From the NCBI GenBank assembly GCA_905480195.1, contig CAJQPN010000017.1, positions 1 through 64,000 of the forward strand: a DNA stretch of 64,000 nt, in the 5' to 3' direction. The notes under the pieces were generated by a model. That model worked only from the letters and a program-made list of their open reading frames with translations. It did no database searches and was not told the DNA's origin. Position numbers and translations under genes: made by a program. Source of the DNA: an uncultured Acidimicrobiales bacterium (GTDB taxonomy: Bacteria; Actinomycetota; Acidimicrobiia; Acidimicrobiales; Aldehydirespiratoraceae). Within the stretch, counting starts at the first letter, position 1. Every line of letters starts with the position of its first letter. Below are positions 26,402 to 34,694 of this stretch, piece after piece.

Positions 26402-27109
26402 TCAGCGAAGGACGATCCGGCCGCACTCGCTGCACGACACAGGATCGGTTCCGTCGAGGTGCTTCAGTCGATCGACTTCCATCGCGGGCATGATCGAGGG
26501 GCAGCCCACGCAACGCGAGCCGTTGAACTGCACGGCGGTGGCGGCGCCGAATGCCGGACGAAGCCGTTCGTACTCTGCCAGTAGGGCATCGTCGACTTCG
26601 CCGACCCTGGCCGAACGGTCGGCGACCACCTGTTCGAGTTCGGCGTCGATCTCGGCTTCGAGGGCACCGATCTCGGCTTGCAGCGCCGAGACTCGCTGAT
26701 CGGCGCTCTCTCGCGCGGCTTCGAGTTCAGCGATCTGCACTGCGAGCACTTCGGCCTCTTCCATTGCTTCGAGCGCTTCATCTTCGAAGCCACTCTGCCG
26801 TTTGCGCAGCGTGGCAATCTCGTGCTGCAGCGCCTCGAGTTCCTTCAGGCCCTTTACATCTCCACCGTAAAGCTTCGCCTCGTCTGTATCAGCCCGGTCA
26901 GAAACGATCTGCGCTTCGTTTTCGAGTCGTCGCTGACGGTTTGCCACATCGACGCGAACCACTGCCACCTTGTCGATCTGGTCCTGCTCGGCTCGCTGGT
27001 CGGAGAGCGCCTGCTCGAGCGCGGCTCGCTCCTGCAAGTTGTCCCGCCGATGCCGAAGCTGATCGGCAGCAACGTCGAGGTGCTGGATGTCGAGGAGGGC
27101 GTTGGTCAT
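26402..27109 (-). CDS. C4 zinc-ribbon coiled-coil protein
   Basis: The 235-residue protein consists of a long antiparallel coiled coil (about 10-170) followed by a zinc ribbon formed by CVGCP and CSECG (two CxxC pairs). This is the zf-RING_7 family (M. tuberculosis Rv2229c), which usually lies between a NIF3-family gene and an RNase H/phosphatase gene. The NIF3 partner is missing upstream here. Roles proposed for the family include nucleic-acid binding; the function is not settled. Confidence 0.85.
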   Translation of the reverse strand: MTNALLDIQHLDVAADQLRHRRDNLQERAALEQALSDQRAEQDQIDKVAVVRVDVANRQRRLENEAQIVSDRADTDEAKLYGGDVKGLKELEALQHEIATLRKRQSGFEDEALEAMEEAEVLAVQIAELEAARESADQRVSALQAEIGALEAEIDAELEQVVADRSARVGEVDDALLAEYERLRPAFGAATAVQFNGSRCVGCPSIMPAMEVDRLKHLDGTDPVSCSECGRIVLR

Positions 27110-27570
27110 TCGTCGAGAGTCTGCGTCGTGGTGATGAAGGAGGACGACAACAAGAGAACCGTAGTGGTCCTCAGCGCTCGAGAACCTTCTTGCTCACCGT
27201 CTTCGTCCAAATCTATGGGCTCGAACAAAGCTGGGCACCCCCGACATCCTCGTTACCTGGGCTGCAGAGGCTTTCGATCAGGTCGTTGTCGTCGTCTTTT
27301 TCTTGCTCGTTCAGATCCGTTCACCCTGAACGCCGTGGTTGGTGAACGAGGTAGAGGCCGGGGCCATTTCGATTGGAGTGAGACCTTGCGGGCGAATCAG
27401 CATCGAGATCGCCACATTGGACAAGCCCACGGCGAGACCGAGGCGAACACGTGAACAGTTCGAGGAGGTGCTCCGGACCCACCAACACTGCGGACGACCC
27501 CAGGGGCCACTCCCCCTGCTCAGGGCCGCCTGCGGCGACGACTTCGCCTCGGCCGTGACACGATGCAATC
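27110..27570. other. Gene-poor stretch, nothing recognised
   Basis: About 460 bases between the divergent zinc-ribbon and oxidoreductase genes. Frames on both strands lack protein character; the longest minus-strand one (27321-27944) is mainly antisense to the oxidoreductase gene. A NIF3 gene would be expected here by synteny but is not present. No clear promoter or RNA element was found. Confidence 0.4.
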
Positions 27571-28446
27571 GTGACAACGATCGGCATCATCGGAGGCGGT
27601 AGGGCCGCCACCCTCCACGCTGATGCTGCGCTGCAGATGCGCAGAATCGACCTGATCGGTGTTGGGGGCCGGCCAGGCTCCGCCGATCGCCTCGCTTCGG
27701 ATGCAGGGGTCTCGAACTTGGCACTGCCGTTACTGTGTGAGGCAGACCTCGTGGTTATCGCCGTTCCGCCCTCGGAGGTCAGTGACGTTGCTGGCCTTGT
27801 TGCGAACGAGATTCTTCGCGGGTCACCGGTCCGTGCGGTGATGATCGAGCCGCCGCTGCGCTCCCTCCCCGTCCTGTCGGTCCCCACTGTTCTTGCGGCC
27901 AACCTGCTCCATGCGCCCGTCGTCAAGCAGGCACTGCGAGCCATTGCAGCGATGCAGGCACCACATCACCTGCAACTCCGAGTTCGCCAGCCTGCGCCGA
28001 CTTGGGGTGCCCACGGCACGCCGGCGTTCGGTGGCCCCCTTCACGACCCAGGAATCAGGCTTGCGCCCCTGCTGCTCGCAGCAGCGGCCGAGACTGCGGT
28101 GCACGTCGAACAGGTCGAGATCGGGGGTGGTGTCCACGCAGCGATCGAGCTCGAATCCGGTCGTCGTGTCGGCCTCGATGTCGCATGGACCGAGGGACCG
28201 GCGCAGATCGAGCTCGAGGTCGCCGACGATGGCGGGGTGATTCTGCTCACGCTCGATCCTTTCCCCCACCTCGAAATCGACGGTCGCCACATCGAGCCAC
28301 CCGATCTCCACCCGCTCGATGCGCTCGGCTTCGTCGGCCAACTCGACCGACTCAGCCGTACTGCCGACGGAGCCGACCCGTGGCCCTCGACTGCGACCGG
28401 CCTAGCGATCGAAGCGCTGTTTGACCTTGCGGCCAACGGTCCTTGA
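27571..28446 (+). CDS. Gfo/Idh/MocA-like NAD(P)-binding protein
   Basis: The 291-residue protein begins with a Rossmann fold (TTIGIIGGGRAATLHADA) like the N-terminal domain of Gfo/Idh/MocA oxidoreductases. It continues with VVIAVPPSEVSDV, where the family normally carries a conserved lysine motif (EKP); here the nearest segment reads MIEPPLRS, so the catalytic Lys is not evident. It may be a degenerate or non-catalytic member. The GTG start at 27571 is chosen because the fold begins there. A TetR operator and gene follow. Confidence 0.68.
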   Translation: MTTIGIIGGGRAATLHADAALQMRRIDLIGVGGRPGSADRLASDAGVSNLALPLLCEADLVVIAVPPSEVSDVAGLVANEILRGSPVRAVMIEPPLRSLPVLSVPTVLAANLLHAPVVKQALRAIAAMQAPHHLQLRVRQPAPTWGAHGTPAFGGPLHDPGIRLAPLLLAAAAETAVHVEQVEIGGGVHAAIELESGRRVGLDVAWTEGPAQIELEVADDGGVILLTLDPFPHLEIDGRHIEPPDLHPLDALGFVGQLDRLSRTADGADPWPSTATGLAIEALFDLAANGP

Positions 28447-28456
28447 ACGTTGATTG

Positions 28457-28482
28457 AACACGTGCAATTATCTTTACGTGTT
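28457..28482. promoter_or_regulatory. Palindromic operator, probably for the TetR regulator
   Basis: AACACGT at 28457-28463 and ACGTGTT at 28476-28482 are perfect inverted repeats separated by 12 nt. The palindrome lies between the preceding stop (28446) and the probable tetR start (28517), beside TTGATT/TTGAAC sequences that could be -35 boxes. Autoregulation through this site is inferred. Confidence 0.6.
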
Positions 28483-28516
28483 AAAGGTTGTGCCGACAAC
28501 GATCCGCGAACGCGGC

Positions 28517-29143
28517 ATGAACGAACGCCGCGAACGCATCGTCGACGCTGCCGCCAACCTGGTCAGCAAAGGAGACGTCAGCGCGCTCACCATGCGCGCC
28601 CTCTCCGACGTCGCCGGTGTCAGTGTGCCAACCGTCTACAACCTCATCGGGGGCCGAGATGACGTACTCGTCGCCATCTGGGAACGGGCCGGCGAGGCAA
28701 TCGAATCCGAGTTAGCCGCCCTCAGCGGTGAACCCATCGAGCGTTGCTTCCAGATCGCCGATCACTGCATCGCTCGGGTCACCGCCCCAACAAGCCTCAT
28801 CCGCTCGATCTATGCCGAAGGACTCGGACCAGTGTTGTTCGCTTCGGACGCGGGGCCACTGCGCCGGTACGGCATGGCGACCGGTCTTGCGATTCTCGAA
28901 GCCACTGAGTGCGGAGACCTCGAGCCGGTCACTAGCGCACAACTCCTCGTCGAGTCGCTGATGAGCCAACTCATCGTGCGTATCGCCCAATGGGTCTCAG
29001 CAGATCCGCCGCCCGATCCTGCCTACCCCCGCGCCGAGGCCGCGCATGCGGTTGCGCTGACCTTGATCGCGGTATCGACCGAGCAAACCCGACCGGACCT
29101 ACTCCACCGCCTGAACACGGCACGAACCACTCTTAGCCACTGA
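28517..29143 (+). CDS. TetR family transcriptional regulator
   Basis: The 208-residue protein from the ATG at 28517 (MNERRERIVDAAANLV) has an N-terminal TetR helix-turn-helix with TMRALSDVAGVSVPTVYNLIGGRDDVLVAIW and a ligand-binding helical domain. In-frame starts upstream (TTG 28454, GTG 28490) would add residues encoded over or next to the palindrome. It lies just ahead of a lipoprotein/membrane-fusion/ABC operon on the same strand, which it most likely controls in response to an exported compound. Confidence 0.85.
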   Translation: MNERRERIVDAAANLVSKGDVSALTMRALSDVAGVSVPTVYNLIGGRDDVLVAIWERAGEAIESELAALSGEPIERCFQIADHCIARVTAPTSLIRSIYAEGLGPVLFASDAGPLRRYGMATGLAILEATECGDLEPVTSAQLLVESLMSQLIVRIAQWVSADPPPDPAYPRAEAAHAVALTLIAVSTEQTRPDLLHRLNTARTTLSH

Positions 29144-29278
29144 ACCTTTCCTCCGAGGACTTCCATGACCCGAACCAACATCAATCGCCCTTCGAGCTCG
29201 CCCAACCCCAGAAGAAAAACTGGGCCGCGCACGACGGCCTTCCCCCACGTCTGCGAGAAAAGTGAGGGTCGAATTCCT

Positions 29279-29971
29279 GTGCGCGTCGTGATCGCCATAC
29301 TTGCGATCTCGTTGTTTGTCGCAGCGTGCGGAGGTGGCGATTCTGACGAAGCCGGGGCGGGTGCGGTCATCATTCGCGACATCAGCGTCGACACGGTCGA
29401 CGGGACCGATGTCACCGCGAACGAACCAGCGGACGGCACCAGTGTGGGCTCCGATGACGGCGATGACCAGGGCTCGGATGAAAGCGATAGCGACGACGAG
29501 CAGCCGACCGCGACGACCCTCCCCCAGGCCGACGTTGCCTCACCCCAAGAGGATCTGTTCGCAGCAGTAGAGGTCTTCCAGAGCTGCATGACCGCTGAGG
29601 GCATCGACTTCATTGGAGCACCCGATGCAAGCCTTGGCGCTGACGCGCCGCAAAATCAGCAGCCCTACATCGATTCGTTGATCCGGTGTGCGACCCGCAG
29701 CGACATCCAGAACAAAATTGCTGCCGCACAAGCCGCACAAGCTGACCTCACGCCCGAAGAGATCGAAACCCAGAATCGAAGCTTCCTGCTGTTTCGCGAC
29801 TGCATGATCGGGCGTGGCTGGTTTATTCCGGATCCGATTCCGGACGACACCGGGTTACTCTTCAGCCTCGCTCAGACCAGTGAATGGGAACCGCCAGCCG
29901 GTGAGCAGCTGATCGACTCCGACGATGTCGCGGCGTGCCAGGACGAAGTCGCCGCAAACGAGGACTCGTGA
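29279..29971 (+). CDS. Four-cysteine lipoprotein of the export operon
   Basis: I start it at the GTG at 29279, which places the signal VRVVIAILAISLFVAAC at the N-terminus with lipobox VAAC. An ATG at 29165 has a better GAGGA ribosome-binding site but adds 38 residues with poor GC3. The mature part has a long acidic linker and then a domain with four cysteines (FQSCMTAEG, IRCATRS, FRDCMIGRGW, AACQDE). Small proteins with CM-x-G motifs often precede peptidoglycan-binding adaptor genes in actinobacteria, so it probably works with the transporter. Its stop nearly abuts the next gene. Confidence 0.72.
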   Translation: MRVVIAILAISLFVAACGGGDSDEAGAGAVIIRDISVDTVDGTDVTANEPADGTSVGSDDGDDQGSDESDSDDEQPTATTLPQADVASPQEDLFAAVEVFQSCMTAEGIDFIGAPDASLGADAPQNQQPYIDSLIRCATRSDIQNKIAAAQAAQADLTPEEIETQNRSFLLFRDCMIGRGWFIPDPIPDDTGLLFSLAQTSEWEPPAGEQLIDSDDVAACQDEVAANEDS

Positions 29972-29973
29972 CC

Positions 29974-32169
29974 ATGGGACGACTCACTCGCGCTCAGACG
30001 ATGGGGATATTCATCCTCGTTATCATCATCGCCGGGCTCGTGATGGTCTGGCAGTGGACCAGTGACGAGGACGCCGACCCGAGCAGCGAGATCGAACTGC
30101 TCGTCGACACGGTCGGACGTCAAACGCTGCGTGACGAGCTCACACTCAACGGCGAACTCCGCCGCGACGAACTCCAGTCGATCAACTCGCCGTTCAACGG
30201 CCGCGTAAGCCAGGTCGCAACCGAAGATGGCGACGAGATTGCAGCCGGAGACGTCATCTTCGCTCTGGACGGCCGCCCGGCAGTCGCCGCAAATGGCGAA
30301 TTCTCGTTTTATCGAACGCTCGACGTCGGATCCGATGGCCCCGACGTCTTCCAACTTGAACAGATTCTCGACAGCGCAGGATACGACCCGGGCCTCGTCG
30401 ACGGTCTCTACACCGAGGACACGCGCCGGGCGCTCCGGCAGTGGCAGGTCGACTACGGCTACGGCGGGGCCACGCCCGAACCCGAAGAGACGATCGTCAT
30501 CACCTTGACGAACGGGAACGGGTACACGGTCGGGAACAAGGACTCGAAGGCGATTCGAATCGGCCCATCCGTGCCGAGCGATCTGTCTGGGGCAGCTGAC
30601 GGCAATCTGCCAAGCACCGCAATGGCCGTCGTGCCGGCGCAAACATCGCGCCCTGCGATCGGGGTCGCGCTCGCCGAGGACACCGTGGCCGAGGGCAACA
30701 CGCTCGACATTACCCTGACGGCCAACCCGGCCCCCGACGCCGATACCCAGGTCAACCTGATTTTTGGTGGTGACGCAACCGGTGGCAGCAGCGAAGACAT
30801 TTCAGACCCAGACGTCGACGTCGACTACCTCAACGAGGCATTGGAAGACACCCCGATTCTTTGGCCGGCAGGTGAGACCTCATTCACCCTCTCCCTCGAG
30901 GTTCTCGCCGACGACCTCGACGAAGACGATGAAATCTGGACGGTCTCTATCGCTCCCGACAACGCCGCTGGCACCAACTACAGCATCGCCCCAATCAATA
31001 CCATGGCGGTCACCATCGTCGATTCGACGCCGAGCCGGATCCCAGTCTTGTCCGTGATGGTCGACGACAGAGACGAACAGGTCGAGGAGGGCGAGGACGC
31101 CATCTTCACGATCACCGCCGACGACGAACTCAGCCGCGATGCGGAGGTTCGCTTCACGCTGATTGGCTCTGCCCAGGAGGGCGAGGACTACCCCGACCAA
31201 GACGACGACACGAGCATCGTCTTCCCCGCCGGCGAAATCGAGATCACGGTGCGGATTCCGACGCTCCAAGACGATCGAATCGAACCGAGCGAGAACCTCG
31301 TCTTCCAGCTGAAGCCCGCACTCGGCGACGAGTACTCGACTGCCGACCCGACTACCGCAACCATCACCATCCAAGACGAGGACGATCCCGAACTCACCAT
31401 CGTCGGGAGCGAAATCACTGTGCCCGAAGGGGGTGCCGTGGTGGTCACCATTCGCGCCGACGAGGCGCCAAGCCGTGATATCTCAGTCGACTATCAGGTC
31501 GGAGGTACCGCCACGATGGGCGTCGACTTCCAGGTCCTCACCGGCACGGTCACGTTCCCGGCGGGCCGAACCGAGGTTGACCTCGTCATCAACACGATCG
31601 ACGACGACGTCTTCTTCGTTCCCAGCGACATGATCATCGCCGATTGGCCAGCTCGGGTCGGCACCGTCTTTGTCGACGAGGGACAGACCGTGCAGCTCGG
31701 CCAGACGCTGCTGAACCTCACGGAGCCGGAGTTCACGATCAATCTGATCGCGAGCCCAAGCGACCGGTCGAAGTTGGTGCTCGGCCAAGCCGTGACGGTC
31801 GAAATCGAGGCTGGCGATCAGAACGTCACTGGCACCATCACTGAACTTGACGACGCCGCGACCATCACTGACACCGGAACCGAACGCTACGAAGGGGTGG
31901 TCGAAGCCGACGGCGAACTGTTCGCAGTCGAAGGAGCGACGGTGAGAATCGAGGTCGTGCTCGATGAACGGGTCGACGCGATCGTTGTTCCACGAGCGGC
32001 GATCTACCAGAACGCAACGGGCGAGACGGTCATTCGGGTGATCGACCTCGACACCGGGGTACAGACTGAGGTCATCATCGAGACCGGCATTCAAGAGGGT
32101 TCCTTCACCGAAGTCGTCCGAGGCCTCGCCGGTGGCGAGAAGATCGTGGTGGATGTCACCGGCGGATGA
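29974..32169 (+). CDS. Membrane-fusion protein with inserted PG-binding and Calx-beta-like domains
   Basis: The 731-residue protein has one N-terminal membrane helix (about 10-28), the first half of a lipoyl/barrel-sandwich domain (SPFNGRVSQVATEDGDEI), a peptidoglycan-binding fold at about 115-165 (LEQILDSAGYDPGLVDGLY, TRRALRQWQ), and about three acidic Calx-beta-like repeats from about 225 to 560 (VAEGN, VEEGEDAIF, VPEGGAVVV starts). The second lipoyl half and a beta-barrel/membrane-proximal region ending VPRAAIY follow. MacA-type adaptors connect an ABC permease to the outside. The start is ATG 29974 or the GTG at 29968 that overlaps the previous stop. Confidence 0.8.
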   Translation: MGRLTRAQTMGIFILVIIIAGLVMVWQWTSDEDADPSSEIELLVDTVGRQTLRDELTLNGELRRDELQSINSPFNGRVSQVATEDGDEIAAGDVIFALDGRPAVAANGEFSFYRTLDVGSDGPDVFQLEQILDSAGYDPGLVDGLYTEDTRRALRQWQVDYGYGGATPEPEETIVITLTNGNGYTVGNKDSKAIRIGPSVPSDLSGAADGNLPSTAMAVVPAQTSRPAIGVALAEDTVAEGNTLDITLTANPAPDADTQVNLIFGGDATGGSSEDISDPDVDVDYLNEALEDTPILWPAGETSFTLSLEVLADDLDEDDEIWTVSIAPDNAAGTNYSIAPINTMAVTIVDSTPSRIPVLSVMVDDRDEQVEEGEDAIFTITADDELSRDAEVRFTLIGSAQEGEDYPDQDDDTSIVFPAGEIEITVRIPTLQDDRIEPSENLVFQLKPALGDEYSTADPTTATITIQDEDDPELTIVGSEITVPEGGAVVVTIRADEAPSRDISVDYQVGGTATMGVDFQVLTGTVTFPAGRTEVDLVINTIDDDVFFVPSDMIIADWPARVGTVFVDEGQTVQLGQTLLNLTEPEFTINLIASPSDRSKLVLGQAVTVEIEAGDQNVTGTITELDDAATITDTGTERYEGVVEADGELFAVEGATVRIEVVLDERVDAIVVPRAAIYQNATGETVIRVIDLDTGVQTEVIIETGIQEGSFTEVVRGLAGGEKIVVDVTGG

Positions 32170-32900
32170 CCGACGCCCCGCTCCTGCGCCTTACGAACGT
32201 CTCCCGCATTTATGGCGAGGAGGTGAAGGTCCACGCGCTCAATGAGGTGTCGCTCACGATCGAGACGGGCGAGTTCATCTCGATCGTTGGCCCGTCGGGC
32301 TCCGGCAAGTCGACGATGCTCGGCTTGTTGGGCCTCCTCGACCTCCCGTCGCTGGGCACCCTCGAGGTCACGGGTACGTCGGTGAGCGACCTGTCAGACG
32401 GGATCCGGTCAGCGCTTCGCGGCGACGTAGTCGGGTTCATCTTCCAGCAGTTCCACCTGATCCCTCACCTCGACGCCCGTCGAAACGTCGAGACCGCGCT
32501 CCTCTACCGAGGACTCACCACTCGCCAACGTCGCGAAAAGGCGATGACCGCGCTCGATGCCGTCGGCTTGGCCCCCCGCCACGAGCACCGCCCGGTGCAA
32601 CTGTCGGGCGGAGAGCAACAACGCTGTGCGATCGCCCGCGCGATCGTGACCGAACCGCAGTTGCTCCTCGCCGATGAGCCCACCGGGGCCCTCGACAGCA
32701 CGAACGCTGCGAATGTCATGGAAATCTTCCGCAAGCTCAACGATGGTTCGCGTGCAATCGCCATCGTCACCCACGACCCGGCTGTTGCTGCTTCTGCAGA
32801 CCGGCGGGTGTCGATGCGAGACGGCAAGATCGTTGCCGACGAGCGCCTGAGCGGCGGCCAAGTCATCTCGTCGTTCGGCGGAACGCTGGGAACGTCGTGA
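32166..32900 (+). CDS. MacB/LolD-type ABC transporter ATPase
   Basis: The 244-residue protein has Walker A GPSGSGKST, the Q-loop in FIFQQFHL, the signature LSGGEQQR, Walker B LLLADEPTGALDS and the switch His in VTHDP. The LSGGEQQR/DEPTGALDS pair is typical of MacB-LolD-FtsE ATPases. Start and end both overlap neighbours by 4 nt. It powers the mechanotransmission-type permease encoded next. Confidence 0.95.
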   Translation: MTDAPLLRLTNVSRIYGEEVKVHALNEVSLTIETGEFISIVGPSGSGKSTMLGLLGLLDLPSLGTLEVTGTSVSDLSDGIRSALRGDVVGFIFQQFHLIPHLDARRNVETALLYRGLTTRQRREKAMTALDAVGLAPRHEHRPVQLSGGEQQRCAIARAIVTEPQLLLADEPTGALDSTNAANVMEIFRKLNDGSRAIAIVTHDPAVAASADRRVSMRDGKIVADERLSGGQVISSFGGTLGTS

Positions 32901-34126
32901 GGAGTATCCGTGATCTCGTCGGCGTCGCCGTCAGCGGCCTCACCGCCCGCTGGAGTCGCACACTCCTGATCATGCTCGGACCGATCATCGGTGTCAGCGC
33001 AATCGTTGCAGCAGTCGGCCTCACCGAGTCGGCGAAGGGTGACCTCCAGGCAACCCTTGCCGCGCTGGGCGACAACCTCATTCGGGGCGAAGCATCAGGT
33101 TCGTTTGGTTCAGAACCGGCCTACCCAGAAAATGTCGTCGAGCGCGTCGCCAAGTTGGCCACGGTCGAAGGGGCCACGGCAACCAAGACGGTTTCTGGAG
33201 TAATCACCTCGCCATACGAGGCGGCCGAGAACTACTACACCGCCTTCCCGACCCCGGTCCTGACTGCTGACGAGCACTTTCTCGAGGTGATGCAGGTCGA
33301 CCTCGTGACCGGACGTTGGCTCAACGATTTCGATCAGCAAACTGCGGCACGGTCCGCCGTGGTCGGCATCGGCCTCGCAGACGAGTTCGGATTCCGGATC
33401 GGACAGCGCACGATCCGTCTCAACGGCATCGACTACGGCATCGTCGGTGTCGTGGAGAGCTATCCACTCGATTCAGTTTTTGACAATGCGGTGATCATCC
33501 CGGCCACGACCGCCGACCGGGACTTCGCCGTCGGACTCGAGCCCGACACCGTCTACGTGCGGTCCAACCCGGGCGAGACCCAACTCACCGCGGAGATCAT
33601 GGGCACCGCTATCAACCTCGGTGACAGTGGGGCAACTGCAACCACGATCCTGAGCGATGCACTCGAAGCCGAAGCGGCCGCCGACAGCACCCTTCAGATC
33701 ATCGTTGCCGCAATGGGGCTGCTAGCGCTGATCGTGGGTGGTGTCGGTATTGCAAACGTGATGTCGATCTCGGTGATACAGCGTTCTTCCGAGATCGGTA
33801 TCCGCCGAGCGCTTGGACACCACCGATCACTTCTTGCCTGGCAGTTCCTGCTCGAGTCGGTCGCGGTCGGCCTGATGGGCGGCCTCCTTGGCGCCCTGTT
33901 CGGCGTTGGCATCGTGGTCTTCGCCAGCCGAATCGCAGGCTGGGTCTACGTACTCGCTCCAGAACTCGACCTTTTTGGCGTCGCGCTGCCGTCGCACTAC
34001 CTCGGCGTGCCGACGCTCTACCTGATCGGCGTCGGAGCAGCGCTCGGCACCAGCGTATTCGCCGGCCTCTATCCAAGCGTCAAGGCCGCCCGACTTGAGC
34101 CCCTCGAGACCCTGCGACTCGGTTAG
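32897..34126 (+). CDS. MacB-type ABC permease (FtsX domain)
   Basis: The 409-residue protein has a first membrane helix (about 14-36), a large extracytoplasmic MacB periplasmic-core-like domain (about 40-265) and three C-terminal helices with the FtsX pattern (RSSEIGIRRALGHHR, SVKAARLEPLETLR). The start overlaps the ATPase stop. With the adaptor and lipoprotein it forms a tripartite-like exporter in a monoderm organism. Confidence 0.93.
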   Translation: MRSIRDLVGVAVSGLTARWSRTLLIMLGPIIGVSAIVAAVGLTESAKGDLQATLAALGDNLIRGEASGSFGSEPAYPENVVERVAKLATVEGATATKTVSGVITSPYEAAENYYTAFPTPVLTADEHFLEVMQVDLVTGRWLNDFDQQTAARSAVVGIGLADEFGFRIGQRTIRLNGIDYGIVGVVESYPLDSVFDNAVIIPATTADRDFAVGLEPDTVYVRSNPGETQLTAEIMGTAINLGDSGATATTILSDALEAEAAADSTLQIIVAAMGLLALIVGGVGIANVMSISVIQRSSEIGIRRALGHHRSLLAWQFLLESVAVGLMGGLLGALFGVGIVVFASRIAGWVYVLAPELDLFGVALPSHYLGVPTLYLIGVGAALGTSVFAGLYPSVKAARLEPLETLRLG

Positions 34127-34129
34127 CCA

Positions 34130-34585
34130 CTACAACTTCGTGTGGTCCCAGCTAATTGTGTTGATCGGCTCGACAATCACTGCAGTCCGCTTCGATGCCA
34201 TGTGCTCTGCAGCCTGCTCCAAGAGTTCGAGCGGAATCTCGGGCTGGTTGCGGGTCAGCACCTCGAGTGCGAGCGGGTGAACTGCGGCAGGATCATCGAC
34301 GAGGGTGGCTGTGCCCTTGATCATCACACCTCGAAGCTGCTCATACACGAGGCCGTCCTCAGCCAGCACCGTGATGCGGGGATCGCGTCGCAGATTGAGA
34401 ACCTTCTGGCTCTTCGTGTACGTCTCGAACACGATCTTGCCGTCGACCATTGCGAACCAAAGCGTCGACAGGTGGATACTTCCGTCCTGGCTGAGTGTCC
34501 CGACCTGCAAGCTCTTCTGAGCTCCCAAAAACTCGACGAGTTCGTCGCCGGTCATCCGGATGGCGTCACGTCGGTTGTTGCTCAC
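34130..34585 (-). CDS. PPOX-class split-barrel flavin/F420 protein
   Basis: The 151-residue protein shows the split-barrel pattern of pyridoxamine-phosphate-oxidase-like proteins: LQVGTLSQDGSIHLSTLWF, KSQKVLNLRRDPRITVL and a C-terminal EPINTISWDHTKL. Many actinobacterial members of this size bind F420 or flavin. The cofactor cannot be decided from sequence alone. It converges with the permease gene and is monocistronic. Confidence 0.8.
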   Translation of the reverse strand: MSNNRRDAIRMTGDELVEFLGAQKSLQVGTLSQDGSIHLSTLWFAMVDGKIVFETYTKSQKVLNLRRDPRITVLAEDGLVYEQLRGVMIKGTATLVDDPAAVHPLALEVLTRNQPEIPLELLEQAAEHMASKRTAVIVEPINTISWDHTKL

Positions 34586-34694
34586 GTCGGACCTCCTGGT
34601 TTCACTCGACGCTAGAGCATCTCAATGCCGGTGGTGAATGCTGAAGAGGTACTGGATTAGGCGGCAGACGTTGGCTTCGCGAGAATCTCCAGCC

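Noticed and set aside
27321..27944. 207-codon minus-strand frame upstream of the zinc-ribbon gene
   Set aside because: Its larger part is antisense to the start of the oxidoreductase gene and the rest has no recognisable motif.
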